DNA of 9,636 nt from Eubacteriales Family XIII. Incertae Sedis bacterium. Lineage in GTDB: Bacteria; Bacillota_A; Clostridia; Peptostreptococcales; Anaerovoracaceae. Positions 1 to 7,078 of this stretch are shown here, piece after piece. A program made the translations under genes and the position numbers. Each line of letters begins with the position of its first letter. The first letter of the stretch is position 1. The notes beneath the pieces are model-generated. The model was not told the origin of the DNA. It made no database searches and worked only from the letters and a program-made list of their open reading frames with translations. The stretch lies in contig JAITLA010000144.1 of the NCBI GenBank assembly GCA_031278145.1, positions 1 to 9,636 on the forward strand, in the 5' to 3' direction.

Positions 1-528
1 CCGCCCGTTATCTCTCGCGCACGCAGGATGTTCTCTTCCGCCGGGTCCGATTCGTTTGCTTTTATGTCATCCGTCCGCATATCCGCGGTACAAAGCCTCT
101 TCGCCGATTACGCGGTGGAATCCGAGGAGGTATTGTTCGTTCAACCGGGTAAAAACTTCAGGGTTCAATTTCAGCCGTTGTTTCAAATACGCCTGCTTGG
201 AAATATTGATCCCCCCCCTTTTTCTTTCAGGTAATCCCTGATCCATGGTCGCCGCAAGCCCTTTCCTTCCGAGTATGCTTATTGTCACATCATCCGCGGG
301 CATCTTCCGTCTTCGAGAGAAACTGGTCGGCAACCCTTTCAAACGGGCATATTCGAGGATTTCCGGCGATCTTATCATATCCAAAATCATTTCGAAGCGT
401 TGTCGATAATCGTTTCGCATAATTTCAACATCCGACGGTATTGTCTTCGAATCGGTGAACGTCGGTACGCATACGCCTTCTTGGTGGAATTTACGGTATA
501 CCCGTATTATATCTTGTTTGACATGCAT
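1..528 (-). pseudogene. IS4-like transposase, N-terminal part, frameshifted and cut by window edge
   Basis: The frame from ATG 528 to the TGA at 69-67 gives 153 residues. The middle carries the pattern of IS4-type (DDE) transposase N-terminal domains: an SFSRRRKMP block near residues 69-77, a hydrophobic helix with LGRKGLAATMD at about 86-96, and SKQAYLKQRLKLNPEVF at about 110-126. An intact member would run well past 350 residues and carry the DDE catalytic core after this point. Here the frame ends in RGYADG-stop, but skipping one base at the TGA gives DIKANESDPAEENILRARE, which resembles the region after the first catalytic Asp (usually DGSD/DGTD). I read this as one transposase gene broken by a frameshift, although programmed +1 shifting at GGA-UGA-C cannot be excluded. 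An alternative TTG start lies at 534. Neither start has a Shine-Dalgarno sequence. An alternative view is a new gene starting at ATG 80, overlapping the fragment and leaving the window. The IS family call rests on remembered family patterns. Confidence 0.6.
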
Positions 529-545
529 ATGCAATCAAAAATTAC

Positions 546-573
546 AAATATCGTTGGAATTTCAACGATATTT
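546..573 (-). terminator. AT-rich perfect hairpin, possible terminator of the six-gene operon
   Basis: Two perfect 11-base arms (546-556 and 563-573) enclose a 6-base loop. Read on the minus strand the hairpin is followed by GTAATTTTTG, a short T run, so it could act as an intrinsic terminator about 145 bases past the ferredoxin-subunit stop. The stem has only three G/C pairs and would be weak. It also lies 18 bases upstream of the transposase ATG, so it may instead belong to the insertion sequence, for example to block read-through into the transposase. The rest of the 535-717 gap holds one more GC-rich hairpin (687-708) and nothing else I can recognise. Confidence 0.35.
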
Positions 574-686
574 AAGAACAGTCTTTTTTGTGGGAAATGC
601 CGGAACGCGGGCGTGTGACATCCGCATTCTCTCGTAAATCCTTAAGTTGATGATGTTGACTTCAAGCGGTGGCAGGTGATTATCGG

Positions 687-708
687 CCCGGTACGCGTGG
701 CGCACGGG
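687..708 (-). other. GC-rich hairpin just after the operon's last stop codon
   Basis: On the minus strand a stem-loop with about 8 pairs, one bulged base and a 5-base loop begins 9 bases after the TGA of the ferredoxin subunit. It has no T tract behind it, so it is not a standard intrinsic terminator. It could stabilise the 3' end of the operon mRNA against exonucleases. No known RNA family is recognised. Confidence 0.3.
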
Positions 709-717
709 AAATCCGCA

Positions 718-1251
718 TCAAATGCAGCGTTTGCTTCCGCGCGCCGCCCTGTCCCGCAGCGGGCGTATCTTTGCCGCGAAACGCTTTCTCGATGTTTCCA
801 GCACCTCGTTGACCTCGTCCACGGTTATGGCGCGGCGTGGGCAGGCGCTGACGCAGGCGGGCGGCCGGTCCAGCTTCAGGTAATCCCCGCAGCCGTTGCA
901 TTTCCAAGATATCCCGTTTTGATCGTAACGGATGCCGTCGAAGGCGCAGGCCTTCGCACAGGCGCCGCAAGCCACGCATCCGCCGTTGTCCAGAAGGAGA
1001 AGCCCCGTTTCGTCCTCCCTCGAGAACCGCCCCGCGGGACAGACCTTCGCGCAAGGGGCCTCGGGACAGTGCATGCAGGCGGAGGAATAGTACCTGAGGC
1101 CGACGCGCCCGCCGCGAAGGCTTTCTTCCTTGAATATGCGGCGGAGCGGCGGAGCGGCGGACGCGTCCGTGTCGTTGGCATCGGAGCAAGCGAGGACGCA
1201 GGCGCAGCAGCCCACGCACAGCTCGGCATGAAAGTTGAACCTCGCTATCAT
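718..1251 (-). CDS. DmsB/PhsB-type ferredoxin subunit with four [4Fe-4S] clusters
   Basis: This 177-residue electron-transfer subunit partners the molybdopterin protein encoded just upstream. It shows the four cysteine groups of the DmsB/PhsB/NrfC family: C12-x2-C15-x2-C18-x3-C22; C59-x2-C62-x4-C67-x3-C71; C92-x2-C95-x2-C98-x3-C102; and C118-x2-C121-x11-C133-x3-C137. All sixteen ligands are present, so four [4Fe-4S] clusters are expected, forming a wire to or from the active-site subunit. There is one extra cysteine at position 16. There is no signal peptide or membrane segment, so it should be cytoplasmic. The ATG at 1251 is chosen because its ATGA overlaps the upstream TGA by 4 bases and AGGAGG sits 8 bases before it. 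The in-frame GTG at 1260 directly abuts the AGGAG core and is less likely. The 4-base overlap implies translational coupling and equal stoichiometry. No membrane-anchor (DmsC/NrfD) gene follows, so the external electron donor is unknown. The short basic C-terminal tail (after about residue 150) has no evident function. Confidence 0.93.
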   Translation of the reverse strand: MIARFNFHAELCVGCCACVLACSDANDTDASAAPPLRRIFKEESLRGGRVGLRYYSSACMHCPEAPCAKVCPAGRFSREDETGLLLLDNGGCVACGACAKACAFDGIRYDQNGISWKCNGCGDYLKLDRPPACVSACPRRAITVDEVNEVLETSRKRFAAKIRPLRDRAARGSKRCI

Positions 1252-3338
1252 GATACGCACCTCCTGAGCGCGCAGCGCACCGACCGGAATCCCGGAAAGC
1301 CCGAATAGGGGTCCAGATGGTCCGCGCCGATTATGGAATTGACATCGGCCTCGGAATAGCCTTGGAACAGGAACACCGCGCCTTGGGGGACCATGTGTGT
1401 GACGTTGGCCCGCAGCCGTATGGAGGCGTGGGCGCTCTCCAGAATCACGGCGTCGCCTTGCCCGATCCCCAATGCCTTGGCGTCCTGTGGGCTGACGTCC
1501 ACGGCCGCGTCCCGGCGAAGCGCGCGCGCCCGGTCGACCTTATGGAAGCGAGAATGGAACGCGAAGGGCAGGCGTCCGCCCGCCACGAGAACCAAAGGCA
1601 GCCTTTCCGGGTTCTCCGTCGCTTCCAGAGGCTCTGTGTACACGGGCAAGGGATCGTAGCCATACGAGGGCGGATAGCGCTTGATGCGCTCCGAGTACAG
1701 CTCGTACTTGCCCGTGGGTGTGCCAAAGCCCGCGCGCAGCGTGTCACCCGGCGGATAAGGCTCCCTGCCGGGTATCCCGAATATCCGCGCGGAGGCGCGC
1801 AGGTCCTCGTAGCACACGCCTATCGTCCGAATCAGGTATTTCACGCATTTTTCATAGCCGCCCCGCAGGATCGGATCGTCCAGCCCCAGTTTTTCCGACA
1901 GATCGCAGAGGATGACCGCGTCGGAGCGGGCCTCGCCCAAGGGCTCGATTACGGGCCTTATCAGGCGGATGCCTTGGGGGCTCTCCACCAGCTCTTCCCG
2001 CTCGAACGACGAGCAGGCCGGCAGCACGATGTCCGCGTATCGGGCGCTGTCGGTCAGAAACAGATCGATATCCACGTAGAACGGCACCCGCTTGAGGGCT
2101 TCAAACAAGCGGGCGTTGCCGGGAAACATCCGCACATTCATGCCCAGCGCGAATACGGCCTCTATGCGGTAGGGACTGCCCTCGAGGATTTGGCGCGACA
2201 GGTCCATCGCCTGATACTCGTCCACCAGATCCGACCATAGCGGAAAGCGCGCGCTGCCTATCTTGGGCTTCGTTCCTTGGGGGCGTTTTTCGTCGATGAA
2301 CTCGTCGAAGGGCACGTTTGGCTTGTTGCGCGCCGCCTCGATGTGGCAAAGGGGTATATTGCCGCCTTCCCTGTCGAAGTTCCCCGTGAGGGCGCTGAGG
2401 CTCAGTATGGCGCGGAGCGACTGAAACCCGTTGATGTGATGGATGTTCCCGCAGCCGCCCGCCGCCAAGGAAAAGCGTTCGGCCCCAAACAGCATGGCTT
2501 CCGCCCGTTCGAGCGCGGCCTCCGCGAGGCCCGTGATCCCGGACGTCCGCTCCCTGCCGAAGCCCGCCGCATAGGCGGCGAATTCCGGGAAGCCGTGTAC
2601 GTGGCGCTCGATGAAGCCGAGATCCGCGCGGCCTTCCTCTATGAGCCGCTTGGCGAGGTACAGCGCCAGCGCGCCGTCCGTACCCGGCCTGATCCGCAGC
2701 TGCAGATCCGCGTAGGCCGAGAAGGGCGTCACGCGGGGATCGATAAGCAGGATCTTCAGGCCCCTTTCCTTCAGCGCGTCGAAGTCCCGCCCTCCGTAAT
2801 TGCCGTTGTGGAAGGGATTGGCGCCCCACGCCATGAACAGCTCGGAGCGGGCCAAATCCGGGCGCGTCATGACGCCCGCGTTGACCTCGTTGGCCATGAA
2901 GTTCGACTGGAAGCAGCTGCTCGATTCGGTCCCGTAGTTCAGCGTGCCGAAGGCGTGGGCGAAGCGATGGAGGTAGGGCCTGTACCACTTGGAATAGCCG
3001 GTATAAAACGCCACGCTGTCGGGGCCGAACGTCCGCTTTGCGGCATTGAGCCTTTCCGCGATCTCGCCGTAGGCTTCCTCCCAGGTGATGGGCTCGAACA
3101 GGCCCTCGCCCCGCTCGCCCGTCCGGCGTAGGGGGGTCCTCACGCGGTCCGCGCGGTAGACATAGCCTCTGACGGCATAGCCCTTCGGGCAGAGGCCGCC
3201 GCTGCCGAAGGGCGGGCGAGCGGCTTCCACGCGAACGACCCGGCCGCGTTCCACGTAAACGTCCATGCCGCAATGGGCCGAGCATATATTGCAGCAGGTG
3301 TGCCGTACTTCCGCTGATAACAATGGTGATGCGGACAC
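1248..3338 (-). CDS. Molybdopterin (bis-MGD) oxidoreductase, catalytic subunit, cytoplasmic
   Basis: This 696-residue protein belongs to the DMSO-reductase superfamily. Its N-terminal domain holds the [4Fe-4S] site C16-x2-C19-x3-C23-x26-C50-PKG. Middle blocks typical of the family follow: WGANPFHNGN, LLIDPRVTPFSAYADLQLRIRPGTD cut across its pterin-binding region, ALTGNFDREGGNI and YADIVLPACSSFEREE. The C-terminal molydopterin-dinucleotide domain occupies about the last 120 residues (from LVLVAGGRLPFAFHSR). In the motif GTESSSCFQSNFMA, Cys142 lines up with the Mo-bound Cys/Sec of Nap, Fdh and polysulfide-reductase proteins, although three serines precede it. The GTG at 3338 is chosen as the start: AGGAG lies 8 bases before it and the upstream stop is 5 bases away. 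The open frame runs further upstream to 3683, but only as an out-of-frame copy of the lyase gene. No twin-arginine signal is present, unlike exported DmsA/PhsA/PsrA, so it should work in the cytoplasm. The substrate cannot be read from sequence. S-S, S-oxide or N-oxide reduction, or a dehydroxylase/hydratase role, remain open. Confidence 0.95.
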   Translation of the reverse strand: MSASPLLSAEVRHTCCNICSAHCGMDVYVERGRVVRVEAARPPFGSGGLCPKGYAVRGYVYRADRVRTPLRRTGERGEGLFEPITWEEAYGEIAERLNAAKRTFGPDSVAFYTGYSKWYRPYLHRFAHAFGTLNYGTESSSCFQSNFMANEVNAGVMTRPDLARSELFMAWGANPFHNGNYGGRDFDALKERGLKILLIDPRVTPFSAYADLQLRIRPGTDGALALYLAKRLIEEGRADLGFIERHVHGFPEFAAYAAGFGRERTSGITGLAEAALERAEAMLFGAERFSLAAGGCGNIHHINGFQSLRAILSLSALTGNFDREGGNIPLCHIEAARNKPNVPFDEFIDEKRPQGTKPKIGSARFPLWSDLVDEYQAMDLSRQILEGSPYRIEAVFALGMNVRMFPGNARLFEALKRVPFYVDIDLFLTDSARYADIVLPACSSFEREELVESPQGIRLIRPVIEPLGEARSDAVILCDLSEKLGLDDPILRGGYEKCVKYLIRTIGVCYEDLRASARIFGIPGREPYPPGDTLRAGFGTPTGKYELYSERIKRYPPSYGYDPLPVYTEPLEATENPERLPLVLVAGGRLPFAFHSRFHKVDRARALRRDAAVDVSPQDAKALGIGQGDAVILESAHASIRLRANVTHMVPQGAVFLFQGYSEADVNSIIGADHLDPYSGFPGFRSVRCALRRCVS

Positions 3339-3343
3339 GCAAA

Positions 3344-4531
3344 TCACTCCTTTCCGTCGTCGCGCGGACCCCGTTCCCGCCGGGGCCCTTCCCGAAACGC
3401 GGCCTGCATCAAATCCAGCGCGCGCGACAGGATTTGCTTGGGACAGCCGAAATTGAGCCTGATATACCCCTCCGCCCCGTAATGCTTGCCGTCCGTGACG
3501 ATGATCCCGGCCCTGTCCCGCAGGAAGGACGCGGCGTCCTCTATGCCCTGCGGCCTGAAATCGATCCACTGCAGGTAGGTGGCCTCCGTGTGCGTGAATG
3601 CGGCCGAGGGGAAGCGGCGCCGCAGTTCCGCCGCCAGATGGTCGCGGTTTGCCTTCAGGTAGGCGAGAAGGGCCGTGCGCCAAGGCTCGCCCTCGGCGTA
3701 GGCCGCCTGCGCCGCGAGGAAGCTGAACCCGCTGATATGCCCCAGCGCGTAGCCGGCCCGTATGAAGCGCTCGCGGAGCGTGGGGTTTGGTATGACGGCG
3801 AAGGCGAAGGGGAGCCCCGGCAGGTTGTAGGTCTTACCGGGCGTGTAGAAGCAGACGCTGTTTTCCCGCGCATAGTCGTCCACGCCGAAGAAGGGCCTGT
3901 GCCTGCCCTCGTACAGCAGCTCGCAATGCGCCTCGTCGGACACCACGAGCAGGTTCCTATCGGCCGCCAGCTCGCTCAGGCGCCGCAGCTCGCCTTCCGT
4001 ATACACCTTTCCGATGGGATTGTGGGGATTGCACAGAAAATATGCGTCCGCATCCGGCGGGACATCCCGGTCGAGCGCCTCAAAATCAATGCTGTAGCGC
4101 TCCGCCTCGTTCACCAGAGGCAGCCTCACGCATTCCTTGCCGACCCTGTGGGCCGCATGAAATATCATGGGGTAATTGGGCGCGTTTGCTATGATCCTTC
4201 CGGGCCGCAAGGTCGCGGCCACCGCCAGTACGGGTATGATGCCGGGACTGTAGACCAGCCATTTCGGATCCACCTCCACGCGAAAATCGGCGGCGAAGCG
4301 CTTCGCAATCGCGGCGGCAAGCCCCTCGGGCGGGAAGGTATAGCCGTAAATCGTGTCGGCGGCACGCGCCTTGACGACCCGCGCCACGGGGGGCGGAACG
4401 GCGAAGTCCAGATCCGCCATGCCCATCGCGAGCGTACCCGGCGGCGTCTTGTCCCATTTCATGCTGTTCGTGCCGCGGCGCTCGATCACGCCGTCGAAGT
4501 CGAAGGATGAAGAATCCCGTTCCGTTCCCAT
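3344..4531 (-). CDS. MalY/PatB-family PLP-dependent C-S lyase (cystathionine beta-lyase-like aminotransferase)
   Basis: This 395-residue fold-type-I PLP enzyme has the MalY/PatB hallmark near its start (FDFDGVIERRGTNSMKWD, about 10-27). The usual pocket follows: IYGYTFPPEG (61-70), the cofactor Asn171 in NPHNPIG, Asp199 in SDEAH, the Schiff-base Lys233 in TPGKTYNLPGL, and the substrate-carboxylate Arg358 in YIRLNFGCP. Characterised relatives break the C-S bond of cystathionine, cystine or S-substituted cysteines, giving pyruvate, ammonia and a thiol or persulfide. Plain transamination cannot be excluded. The ATG at 4531 gives the normal family N-terminus and is preceded by GAAAGG about 9 bases away. 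A TTG at 4612 would add 27 residues unlike the family and lacks a ribosome site. The charged C-terminal tail (about 381-395, rich in Arg, Glu and Asp) is an unusual addition. It lies between an amino-acid importer and a molybdo-enzyme, suggesting it processes the imported substrate. Cytoplasmic. Confidence 0.92.
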   Translation of the reverse strand: MGTERDSSSFDFDGVIERRGTNSMKWDKTPPGTLAMGMADLDFAVPPPVARVVKARAADTIYGYTFPPEGLAAAIAKRFAADFRVEVDPKWLVYSPGIIPVLAVAATLRPGRIIANAPNYPMIFHAAHRVGKECVRLPLVNEAERYSIDFEALDRDVPPDADAYFLCNPHNPIGKVYTEGELRRLSELAADRNLLVVSDEAHCELLYEGRHRPFFGVDDYARENSVCFYTPGKTYNLPGLPFAFAVIPNPTLRERFIRAGYALGHISGFSFLAAQAAYAEGEPWRTALLAYLKANRDHLAAELRRRFPSAAFTHTEATYLQWIDFRPQGIEDAASFLRDRAGIIVTDGKHYGAEGYIRLNFGCPKQILSRALDLMQAAFREGPRRERGPRDDGKE

Positions 4532-4568
4532 AAAACACAACCTTTCAAATTTTGCTTCGTCCAAAATC

Positions 4569-4589
4569 GAAGCGCCAAAGGCGCGCTTC
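4569..4589 (-). other. Hairpin in the ATPase-lyase intergenic gap
   Basis: Perfect 7-base arms (4569-4575 and 4583-4589) flank a 7-base loop that can itself pair further (GCGCC/GGCGC). It lies in the only larger gap of the operon (85 bases, 4532-4616). On the minus strand it is followed by GATTTTGG, a poor T tract. It may be an mRNA-processing or partial-termination element that sets the ratio of importer to enzyme genes. Function is inferred only from position. Confidence 0.35.
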
Positions 4590-4616
4590 AATTGCTCGCC
4601 CCCGTCGTTCAAGTTT

Positions 4617-5369
4617 TCAAATCGTATAATCGTTGGCCAGATTGACCCTGGAGAGAAACTGCCGCGTTCGCTCGTTTTGAGGCGAGGAGAATATCTCTCG
4701 CGGCGTGCCCCGTTCCAAGACCGCGCCTTCGTCCAAGAAGATCACCTTATCGGAAATATCGTAAATGAAGTTCATCTCATGCGAAACGATGATCATGGTT
4801 TGCCCCGCTTTCGCAATCTGCCGGATCACGGACAGGACCTCGCCGATCAACTCGGGGTCGAGCGCGGACGTGGGCTCGTCCAGCAGGAGCACCTTGGGAT
4901 TCATCGACATGGCGCGGGCGATGGCGACGCGCTGCTGCTGCCCGCCGGACAGCTTGCTCGGGTAGTAATGCATGCGGTCGCCGAGGCCGACGCGCGCCAG
5001 CAGATCCTCGCCGACGGAGCGCGCCTCTTCCACGGGCAGCTTCTTGACCACGACCAAGCCCTCGATGACGTTCTCCAGCGCCGTCTTGTACTTAAACAGG
5101 TTGAACAGCTGGAATACCATGGACGTGTTGCGCCGCAAGTAGAGGATGTCGTCCTTCTTCGCGGCGCTCACGTCGATGGTGCGCGCGCCGAGCCGGATGC
5201 ATCCCTCGTCGGGCGCCTCCAGGAAGTTCAGGCAGCGCAGGAAGGTGGATTTGCCGGATCCGGAAACCCCGATAAGCCCAACCACCTCGCCCTCCGCCAC
5301 GGACAGGTCGATGCCCTTCAGCACTCGGTGCTTGTTAAACCTTTTCTTCAAGCCTTTGATTTCTATCAC
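4617..5369 (-). CDS. Polar amino-acid ABC transporter, ATP-binding protein (GlnQ/TcyC/TcyN type)
   Basis: This 250-residue ATPase powers the importer formed with the adjacent permease and binding lipoprotein. All motifs are intact: Walker A GVSGSGKST (34-42), Q-loop Gln87, signature LSGGQQQR (140-147), Walker B VLLLDEP (160-166), D-loop SALD (168-171) and switch His197. Its length and the PREIFSSPQNERTRQFLSRV ending are normal for the GlnQ/HisP/TcyC group. The GTG at 5369 is chosen because it gives the usual VIEIKGLKK start with GGAGG 6 bases before it. The frame continues further upstream only as an Arg-rich stretch overlapping the permease gene. It overlaps the end of the permease gene by 35 bases, so the two are probably translationally coupled. 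It is peripheral on the inner face of the membrane. Sequence alone does not define the amino acid carried. Confidence 0.95.
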   Translation of the reverse strand: MIEIKGLKKRFNKHRVLKGIDLSVAEGEVVGLIGVSGSGKSTFLRCLNFLEAPDEGCIRLGARTIDVSAAKKDDILYLRRNTSMVFQLFNLFKYKTALENVIEGLVVVKKLPVEEARSVGEDLLARVGLGDRMHYYPSKLSGGQQQRVAIARAMSMNPKVLLLDEPTSALDPELIGEVLSVIRQIAKAGQTMIIVSHEMNFIYDISDKVIFLDEGAVLERGTPREIFSSPQNERTRQFLSRVNLANDYTI

Positions 5370-6087
5370 GATCCGCCTCCGTCTGCGCCTCGTCGCACCG
5401 CAGGCGCCGTTCCCAGGCATTGAGCGCCACCGAGATCGCCATCGTAATGATCCAGTAGATGATGGCCAGCGACACGTACATCTCGAAATATCGGAAGGTC
5501 CGCGCGGCCATCAGCCTGCCTCCGGCCGTGATTTCCACCGTCGCTGTGACGAATACCAACGAGGTCCCCTTGACCATGCCGATGAAGGAATTGCCCAAGG
5601 AAGGCAAGGCCACGACCAGCGCCTCCGGGACAATGATGCGCCGCAGGGTCTGCAGGGTGGTCATGCCCATCGATTGCGCCGCCTCGATCTGCCCCTTTTC
5701 CACCGCCAGTATCGCCGCGCGTATGCTCTCGGACGCGTAGGCCCCGTCGTTGAGGGCCAGGGCGACGAGCGCGAATACGATGGGCGGTATGGCGTTGACG
5801 TTGAACTGCGTCCCGAATCTGTAATTGCAGTATTGCAGGAGCATCGGGATGCCGTAATAGGTGGCGTACAGCTGCACGATAATGGGCGTGCCGCGCGTGA
5901 AGGACACGTAGAACGCCGCGATCCGGCGCAGAACCTTGATCTGCTTTATCTTGATCAAGGCCACCAGAAACCCGATGATCATGCTGAAAAAGTAGGATAT
6001 GATCGTAATCTCCAGCGTGATCGGCAAATAGCGCAATATGGCGGGTATCTGCGTGAAGATCAACTTGAAGTCGAAAATGTTGGCCAT
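5335..6087 (-). CDS. Polar amino-acid ABC transporter, permease (HisM/GlnP/TcyL type)
   Basis: This 250-residue inner-membrane permease of the His/Glu/Gln/Arg/opine family is the only permease gene here, so a homodimer is expected. Hydrophobic segments lie at about 22-48, 58-80, 98-113, 155-185 and 200-223. The FTRGTP motif (about 63-68) and the EAA loop that docks onto the ATPase (EAAQSMGMTTLQTLRRIIVPEAL cut at about 135-157) are both clear. The start is ATG 6087. An AGGAGGAG run sits about 13 bases upstream, a little far, with a GGGG nearer to the start. The last 20 or so residues, strongly charged (DEAQTEADRDRNQRLEEK), are encoded where the gene overlaps the ATPase gene and may be an overlap-driven extension. 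It follows the lipoprotein gene by 42 bases, a gap that contains a small GC-rich hairpin (6112-6126). Confidence 0.95.
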   Translation of the reverse strand: MANIFDFKLIFTQIPAILRYLPITLEITIISYFFSMIIGFLVALIKIKQIKVLRRIAAFYVSFTRGTPIIVQLYATYYGIPMLLQYCNYRFGTQFNVNAIPPIVFALVALALNDGAYASESIRAAILAVEKGQIEAAQSMGMTTLQTLRRIIVPEALVVALPSLGNSFIGMVKGTSLVFVTATVEITAGGRLMAARTFRYFEMYVSLAIIYWIITMAISVALNAWERRLRCDEAQTEADRDRNQRLEEKV

Positions 6088-6111
6088 GCCCTTATCCCCG
6101 CTCCTCCTTCG

Positions 6112-6126
6112 GGTGCCGGCGGCGCC
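6112..6126 (-). other. Small GC-rich hairpin between binding protein and permease genes
   Basis: The six-base arms GGTGCC and GGCGCC around a GGC loop pair with one wobble or mismatch, starting 3 bases past the lipoprotein stop codon. Such intercistronic hairpins often protect the upstream mRNA part, so that more binding protein than permease is made. That role here is inferred from position only. Confidence 0.3.
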
Positions 6127-6129
6127 TTG

Positions 6130-7023
6130 TTACCGCCCCGTCATATCAAAACCGAAGTGTCTGATCGACAATTCCGCAAGCGTCCCGTCCGCCACCAAGT
6201 CCAGCAGCGCGGCGTCCACCGCATCGCGGAGGGCCTCGCCGTCGGCGGTCTTGGGATAGATGTACCAAGCGTAGGGGTCCTGTATGGTCGAGGTTTCTTC
6301 CTTTGAGAATTCCACGTATTCAAGCTCGGCGGTCAACTCCGGATACTCCTCCTCGTATGCCTCAAACATGACGGTTTCCAAAAACGTGAAGTCGATTGTT
6401 TCAAACGCCACGTTCTGCAGCAGCTTGACCGTGTCCGCTTCCGTGTAATTCACGATGATGGGATTGTCCGGATGCGTTTCGTTGTAGGTTTCGAAGAAGA
6501 TCTGCGCAAATCCGCCCGCGGTGGCCTCCGTGGTCTTGCCGCCCAAGTCGTCCAGGGTCTTGATATCCTCTCTGCCCTTCTTCACGACGGCGACCGTGTA
6601 ATTGTAGACAAAATACTCGTTTGCGAACAGGTATTTCTCTTCCCTCTCCGGCTTTTTGGTGAAGTTGTTCGTGCCCATTTGGTAACGGCCGGAATCGATG
6701 CCCGCGAAGATGCTGGTGAATTCCGTCACCTCGAACGAGAATTCGTATTGGGGCAGCAATGTGTCGATGGCGTTGATCACATCGACCTCGTAACCGACCA
6801 GTTCATCGTTCTCGTTCGTGTACGCGTAGGGCTTGGGGCCGGCGGCGTTGCCCACGAGTATCTGCGTGACCGCGGCCTCGGTCCCCGCGTCTTGGGCGGC
6901 GTCGCTTCCGGCGGCGTCATCGGAAGCCCCCGCATCCGCGTTCCCGCCGCAGCCCGTGAGCGCAGCGGTGGCGGCCAAGGCCGCGACAAGCAATACCGTC
7001 AAGATCCATCTCCGTTTTTTCAT
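6130..7023 (-). CDS. Amino-acid ABC transporter substrate-binding lipoprotein (SBP family 3, TcyK-like)
   Basis: This 297-residue extracellular binding protein is the first gene of the operon. It has a basic start (MKKRRW), a hydrophobic helix and the lipobox LTGC with Cys25 as the lipid-anchor residue, then an Asp/Ala/Gly-rich linker (about 27-52). The mature part is a family-3 periplasmic-binding fold: GYEVDVINAI (78-87), FTSIFAGIDSGRYQMGTNNF (about 102-121) and KKPEREEKYLFA (123-134). Arg127 sits where family members bind the alpha-carboxylate of the amino acid. The NNFTKKPEREEKYLF pattern recalls cystine or S-compound binding proteins of the TcyJ/TcyK group, but this is from memory and not proof of ligand. 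The ATG at 7023 is supported by AAGGAGG about 9 bases upstream. An in-frame TTG at 7032 lies against that site and is unlikely. It is expressed from the promoter at 7079-7108. Confidence 0.95.
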   Translation of the reverse strand: MKKRRWILTVLLVAALAATAALTGCGGNADAGASDDAAGSDAAQDAGTEAAVTQILVGNAAGPKPYAYTNENDELVGYEVDVINAIDTLLPQYEFSFEVTEFTSIFAGIDSGRYQMGTNNFTKKPEREEKYLFANEYFVYNYTVAVVKKGREDIKTLDDLGGKTTEATAGGFAQIFFETYNETHPDNPIIVNYTEADTVKLLQNVAFETIDFTFLETVMFEAYEEEYPELTAELEYVEFSKEETSTIQDPYAWYIYPKTADGEALRDAVDAALLDLVADGTLAELSIRHFGFDMTGR

Positions 7024-7047
7024 GATAAACAACCTCCTTTTTCTAAT

Positions 7048-7068
7048 AACATATAAAACTTATATGTT
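7048..7068 (-). promoter_or_regulatory. 21-bp palindrome in the operon leader, likely repressor operator
   Basis: Perfect 9-base arms AACATATAA and TTATATGTT flank a 3-base centre. It lies about 11 bases downstream of the -10 box, overlapping the predicted early transcript and ending 24 bases before the start codon. This spacing suits a dimeric repressor that blocks transcription, but an RNA hairpin effect on the leader is also possible. It does not resemble the CymR box as I remember it, and no regulator gene is in view. Confidence 0.5.
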
Positions 7069-7078
7069 TACCGTATTT

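Noticed and set aside
568..720. Read-through or selenocysteine at the TGA of the ferredoxin subunit, because the frame stays open for about 50 codons beyond it
   Set aside because: The protein already ends beyond its last cluster at a normal length. The following hairpin lacks the features of a bacterial SECIS loop, and the extension resembles nothing I recognise.
3339..3683. Upstream extension of the molybdopterin-subunit reading frame (about 115 extra residues)
   Set aside because: It overlaps the lyase gene in another frame, has Arg/Gly/Pro-rich composition unlike the family, and a well-placed AGGAG supports the GTG at 3338.
3323..4510. 395-residue plus-strand open frame opposite the lyase
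   Set aside because: It is an antisense shadow of the GC-rich lyase gene. No ribosome site or recognisable domain is visible.
5146..6306. 386-residue plus-strand open frame
   Set aside because: It spans parts of three minus-strand transporter genes, with Arg/His/Gly-rich sequence typical of antisense frames.
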